Below are positions 59,764-64,000 of a stretch of 64,000 nt of DNA, in pieces. The number at the start of each line of letters is the position of its first letter. Within the stretch, counting starts at the first letter, position 1. The translations under genes and the position numbers were made by a program. The stretch comes from Echinostoma caproni (taxonomy: Eukaryota; Platyhelminthes; Trematoda; Plagiorchiida; Echinostomatidae). Location of the stretch: the NCBI GenBank assembly GCA_900618425.1, contig UZAN01039811.1, positions 47,265 to 111,264 of the forward strand, given 5' to 3'. The notes under the pieces were generated by a model. It was not told the origin of the DNA. It did no database searches and saw only the letters and a list, made by a program, of their open reading frames with translations.

Positions 59764-60001
59764 CTAACAGATGGTCCGGTCTTTAATTGCTTTCTGACGT
59801 ATGGGCACGGTGTACGAAACGTGCTCTACACGACTGTATGTTTGCGTGTGAAAACCCACTAACTTTTCATCTTCTATATCATCATAGGTGTTTCCAACAG
59901 CATTAGAGCTTTTGTTCCATGTTGACCCCTCGAATTTTAATTGCTGTTCTTCACACTTAGTCTTGCCCCCTCCTTGGTATAAGAAAGTACAGCCGCGTTG
60001 G
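59764..60001 (-). CDS. candidate terminal exon, tail-like protein
   Basis: On the minus strand an acceptor with a pyrimidine tract (CCCCCTATCTTGTTCAG) precedes 78 codons and a TAG. The product is hydrophilic: NTYDDIEDEKLVGFHTQTYS, then RVEHVSYTVPIRQKAIKDRT. It looks like a cytoplasmic tail with several tyrosines. AATAAA occurs about 185 bases downstream on the same strand (near 59577), a fitting polyadenylation signal. The preceding exon may be at about 60128-60192 (VDDEFRQAGCRYNISLKNGE), but the phases do not agree clearly. The family is unknown. Confidence 0.35.
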
Positions 60002-60929
60002 CTGAACAAGATAGGGGGTTTCTGTACACGCTTTGTTTTGTTGACAAAGGAGACGAATGCGGGATGCGACGCCCGAATTTAACACACGAAAGAAAGAGAA
60101 AACAATGTCAGAGTACGATTTGTTAGAAACCTGTTCCCCATTCTTTAGACTGATGTTGTACCGGCAACCGGCTTGTCTAAATTCATCGTCCACCTGATGC
60201 ACGTAAATTAAAGATAATCTAACAGGATGAGAGTCAACTATTGTAAAATTTATCAGGCGTATATACCTACATTTGTAATTGCAGTATTTGGAGGACTGTT
60301 GTCTACACGTACAAATCTTGTTTCTTAACTCGACTCATTTAAACGCGTTTCTAAGACCTAAAAAATTGGAATTGATTCTTGAAATCAAATTCAGTTTTAG
60401 GGACTTGAACTGATGATCACTAAAGATTCTTTGGTTTGATACAAATTGCCTATAATTGAAGAGACAGTGAAACATACATGCACATTGTATCCGAGATGCA
60501 TAGGTAAGGTGCAAACCTAACTGTGCATGAAGTTTTGAGGTCAGTTCGCTGGGTATTGAAAATAAGACTATAGGATAAAAATTTACGTGATGCTCAAATA
60601 ACTATGCCAGCAACGAAATCCACCCATGTTATTATTCAGTCGATGTTCCGCCTTCTCTCTCCCTCAGAATTGTTCATTTTTATGATATTTTCTGTGTGTC
60701 ATTGAGGCAGTTTTGATTGTGCAGTGCTTAAATTCATATTTCAGAAGTTCCTCTAATGCACCCGAGAGAAAGGATGTATTTGGATGTAAATAATAACACT
60801 TCCCATTGAACAATACTCATTTTAAATTATCTGTAATATCGGGTCGTAAATGTGGCTAAAAATCGAGTGACATGGTTTATGTTGGAAAGGTGGACGCATT
60901 CAACTGCCTAATACGTGCATTACTTGACT

Positions 60930-61660
60930 GTCCATAGTAAATTCACTCTGTAGTCACCGGAGGCAGTAATTTGGATGACCAGCTGTTCACCAGTCTGATG
61001 CCAATCAGATGAGATCATATGCCGGTTGGAGAAAGCAGGTCCGATTTCGGGACCGAGTCGAAGGTCTGGGCAAACAGCACATGATGGACGATAACAAATG
61101 ACACGTATCGAGGCAATCTGGTTGAACTCCGTAGTTTCACAGATCCTATCATCAGGACAAATGCGTCTCGGAAAGCAGTAAGTCAACTCTCATGACGACG
61201 TGCTATTTACCAAGGTTCTGCCAGCGGTGTGTTGATTCGGAACTGGGTAGTTCACATTTGTCAAGCACATCGATCATCTTAACCATGTTTTCTGACTGGC
61301 CTGACCACAGTGGTAGGTTTTCCGAAAAGTTGTTTATAAATCTTTCAGCTTCTTTTGGCTAGTCATTGTGTATCTGTCGATTTTTGTCGATAGTAATGCG
61401 AGTTTCAGACTCCAAAGTCGCCCCGGAACGTTCATCTTGTAATAGATTATTCTGACTTTCTCTTGGACTGTTCGTTAGTCTTGAAAAATGTTTTTTTTCC
61501 AGTTTGTCATATCTTGCGAGTCCTGCCCGGAGGAACATTTAATTTCCCACTCGTAGAAGCTCCGCATACATAGTCGTCCGATAACAAAGACGGATCTCGT
61601 CACAAGAAGTCGTCGCATTCTATCATACCAAGTCTCTTGTTTTTCGCCGGAAATTTTCAT
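60930..61660 (-). CDS. possible coding region, frame-disrupted
   Basis: The minus strand shows long open stretches: ETWYDRMRRLLVTRSVFVIG to MTNWKK, then after an A8 run a one-base shift gives LTNSPRESQNNLLQDERSGA and FINNFSENLPLWSGQSENMV. Near 60930-61186 comes a cysteine-rich part (RVICYRPSCAVCPDLRLGP, SSDWHQTGEQLVIQITASGD). One in-frame stop and the homopolymer shift suggest a pseudogene, a sequencing error or separate exons. Splice-like GTAAGT sites on the plus strand in the same area keep the strand uncertain. Confidence 0.22.
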
Positions 61661-61834
61661 TCCGTTTCATCTATTGTCGCATTTGATCAGTTAAATTGAG
61701 TCAGAAAAAGATGCTGATGGATAGATACTACAAAGAAATGCACTGTCTGACGGCGGCCTGAGAGAGGACATAACCTTCCATGGTTCTCCACCTGTCCAAC
61801 GCATATCACATCACTAAATGAGTGATTCATGCAG

Positions 61835-61925
61835 TTAGATCGCCACAGGTATTTGGTACGTCTGCCAAATATGCAGTATCCATTCAATGAATTCATTCCT
61901 ATAGATGCGGTTCACGTTTATCAAG
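61835..61925 (+). CDS. candidate internal exon
   Basis: From acceptor GATTCATGCAG the phase 0 frame reads LDRHRYLVRLPNMQYPFNEF then IPIDAVHVYQ to the consensus donor CAAG|GTAAGT at 61926 (phase 1). The content is protein-like and the donor is excellent. A minus-strand frame of 69 codons (61687-61896) overlaps it, so strand is not certain. I found no partner exon. Confidence 0.3.
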
Positions 61926-62422
61926 GTAAGTAAACCGCCAAACTATCCCAAATCTTTAGTAGACAAATCTTCTAGACTGCTAACTGGGCTCAAAAAGCCC
62001 ACTACACGGAAAAGTGTTGAAATGTGACGCCCTTTGTTGTGTTTGTTAGCATGATCATAAAGTTCTTTTTTCGACGTCACTAGCGAAGACTGATATAATA
62101 AAAAAATACAGGGTGACAGTGAAATGGTAAACAATCCTTTGATCAAAATACCCCAGCTATCGTCATGCAATTTGATTCTCACCTGATATCAACAAGAGAT
62201 CAAATACCCTGGTTCGCATGGCTCATAACTTTCTCCACTATTCGCTATCTCATTTCACGTCCATCCGCTCAGGGACAACAACGATTTCACATCCAACATT
62301 TGGCTGACGAACACAGGTCTCCTGAATTTTGTGTCACGATCCTGTTACCGCTCGAAACTTTGTTACTGGTGGTTTCTACTATTTTATTTCTCATTCTCTT
62401 CCTAATGTACCTCATTATTTGA

Positions 62423-63870
62423 ATAAACGTTTATCTGTGATTCATTAATTAACAAAAAGGTGATTAATTTATCAAAGGAGAATGATGTGGGAATTCAATG
62501 ATCATAAAGTATAATGATATTGTATACAAAGCCTAGAAAAGATGAAGTGGAAAAGTGGGAAAGTATCTCACAATTGGCTCACACTATTTAGTTATCACTA
62601 GCAGTACAAACATTTTGACCCTTTTGATGATCGAGTAGAGAACGTAGCTTACTGTAGCAAAGTTACCATGCATTTTACTGCCGTACATCTTCGCATTGCC
62701 TAAGCATGAAAAAGCACACTTAATCGTAAGCGAGTCTATTGACTATAAAATACATTAAAAATGGTGGTAAATTTTCCAGACTCAGCTTGCCAATACATCT
62801 GCCATTTTTTGCCCCATCTACCCAAAGAAGTGAGTTCATAGTACAACGTGAGGAACAAGTTCGTTCTCGGTTGTTGGTACTATTGAAAACATGAAACCGT
62901 AACAGACTATGGTCTAATAACGGGTTACGGCTCTAATTTTCCAGGTGTGTATATGTGTAAATTAGCGCGGTGTCAAATGTTCAAGTGGTTTTACAAGTGT
63001 TGGGGAATGTGGAGCATGTCTATTCCATAAATTGGGTAATAATTTGAATCATTGGCTCTCCATTGGGTTACATTCGTTTTGACCGAATTGTAAACCATTC
63101 ACAACCCTCCTCTCCCCGTGATTTACCGTTGGCAGGCATCTTTCAAAGATTTCCAAAATACCAAAAGATTATTCCCGTTTGATAATCAAACGGGGATATA
63201 AAATCTTTGGGATAGGTTAAAGTCTTGAACGCAAGAAGCAGAACATAGGAAAATTTGAGTATCAATTTGTTAAATCACAAAAAATGGATTGTCTGAATAA
63301 TCCGCGTTGTGTTTTGTATTCTCAAATGATCTATGACCTCACTACGGTTGGAAATGTGTGGCTTGGGTTGTAGCAGGTCATCCTTTAATGGCACCTCTTT
63401 AAATGCTCCTAAACGACTAAACTTCTCAGGAAGCCTTTCTAGGCGGAGGACGAAAAGCCAACCGAGTCGGTGAACCACCTAATAGAGTTGTTTTGAATCC
63501 GTGATTTAAAACCAACCAAGGTGAACCCTTAGAACCACCCAAGCCTTCTTGGTTGTGGCAGTGGTCACCAGCACGATTCGGCATCGAGGTGAATTGAACA
63601 TCTTGGACGTTTGATCCCGTTCAAAGGGTCTATGATCCAAACAACCAGACGTCGGTCCCAGCAGACTGGGGTTTTCACACACCGTCCCGCTACCTTTTGG
63701 GTCAGACTTTGTAAAGTCAAAGGCTCCGGTTGTGAATTTCTCAAGAAAAATTCCTTGCTTTGACATGTAAAACCTAGCTTTTTGGAGCCCACGAGCAAAT
63801 AATGGATATTTCCATTTGTAATACAGACAATTATACAGTGACTTGTTTATCGCACAATCGGGACTCAGGT
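62423..63870. other. no supported gene
   Basis: Unique sequence with unsupported frames. The minus-strand frames at 63506-63934 lack recognisable features. Confidence 0.3.
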
Positions 63871-63873
63871 GTG

Positions 63874-63897
63874 ATATATATATATATATATATATAT
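63874..63897 (+). repeat. (TA)n dinucleotide repeat
   Basis: About twelve AT units. Confidence 0.9.
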
Positions 63898-63983
63898 GCA
63901 TATTACATGATAGCAATGGTGAATTTGATCTCATTCTGTGATGAATTCGTCGTGTAAATGAGCTTGAACTAAACAGCTGGGAA

Positions 63984-64000
63984 GCACTGGACAGCTGTTT
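63984..64000 (-). ncRNA. hammerhead copy cut by window end
   Basis: The last 17 bases are GCACTGGACAGCTGTTT, the reverse complement of the hammerhead 3' half (AAAC, AGCU loop, GUC, CAGUGC) seen at 11001-11045, base for base. The 5' half lies beyond the window. Confidence 0.6.

Noticed and set aside
1..64000. CRISPR array, prophage, operon or riboswitch
   Set aside because: No regularly spaced repeats, dense gene strings or bacterial signals; the sequence is eukaryotic in character.

Overview
This window looks like nuclear DNA of a repeat-rich invertebrate, most probably a parasitic flatworm (fluke). The basis is indirect: AT-rich non-coding sequence, introns with GT-AG borders, no operon-like gene packing, and many decayed Penelope-like elements (PLEs), CR1-like and RTE-like retrotransposons, tRNA-derived SINEs and hammerhead-ribozyme repeats, a mixture I associate with trematodes. 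No ribosomal RNA, CRISPR or intact bacterial-type gene is visible. An 864-base assembly gap lies at 22197-23060, and single unknown bases occur at 1802, 7802 and 13377.

Layout. 1-5.6 kb: the 3' end of a plus-strand gene for a single-pass membrane protein; a transmembrane exon (3125-3367) and an acidic terminal exon (5123-5572) join in phase. 5.6-10.9 kb: mostly empty, with one SINE and weak exon candidates. 10.9-15.0 kb: two copies of a palindromic element carrying hammerhead ribozyme sequences in opposite orientation near its two ends, and between them a tangle of inverted PLE pieces around a tRNA-like unit. 15-25 kb: largely unique, with a SINE, a strong G-quadruplex motif and two in-phase minus-strand exons (20332-21126) of an unrecognised protein. 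25-34.3 kb: a retroelement zone: RTE remnant, PLE endonuclease remnant, PLE reverse transcriptase interrupted by a SINE, a PLE terminal-repeat palindrome with target-site duplication, a CR1-like reverse transcriptase relic and the most complete PLE (32462-34226). 34.5-48.4 kb: GAGT tetranucleotide repeat, a second PLE palindrome with target-site duplication, SINE pieces, a decayed ORF with an esterase-like motif, and two further PLE remnants. 48.4-64 kb: mostly unique, with low-confidence exons (signal-peptide exon, GPCR-like last exon, a cytoplasmic-tail-like exon), a third PLE palindrome, the 3' end of a CR1-like element ending in ATACA repeats, and at the very end the beginning of another hammerhead copy.

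The elements interact mainly as nested insertions. PLE terminal repeats occur as head-to-head inverted pairs; SINEs sit in or beside PLEs; the hammerhead family forms foldback structures. Host genes could be supported only as isolated exons, because introns are long and no homology search was possible. Exon calls rest on reading frame, splice signals and phase agreement and should be read as hypotheses unless marked otherwise.
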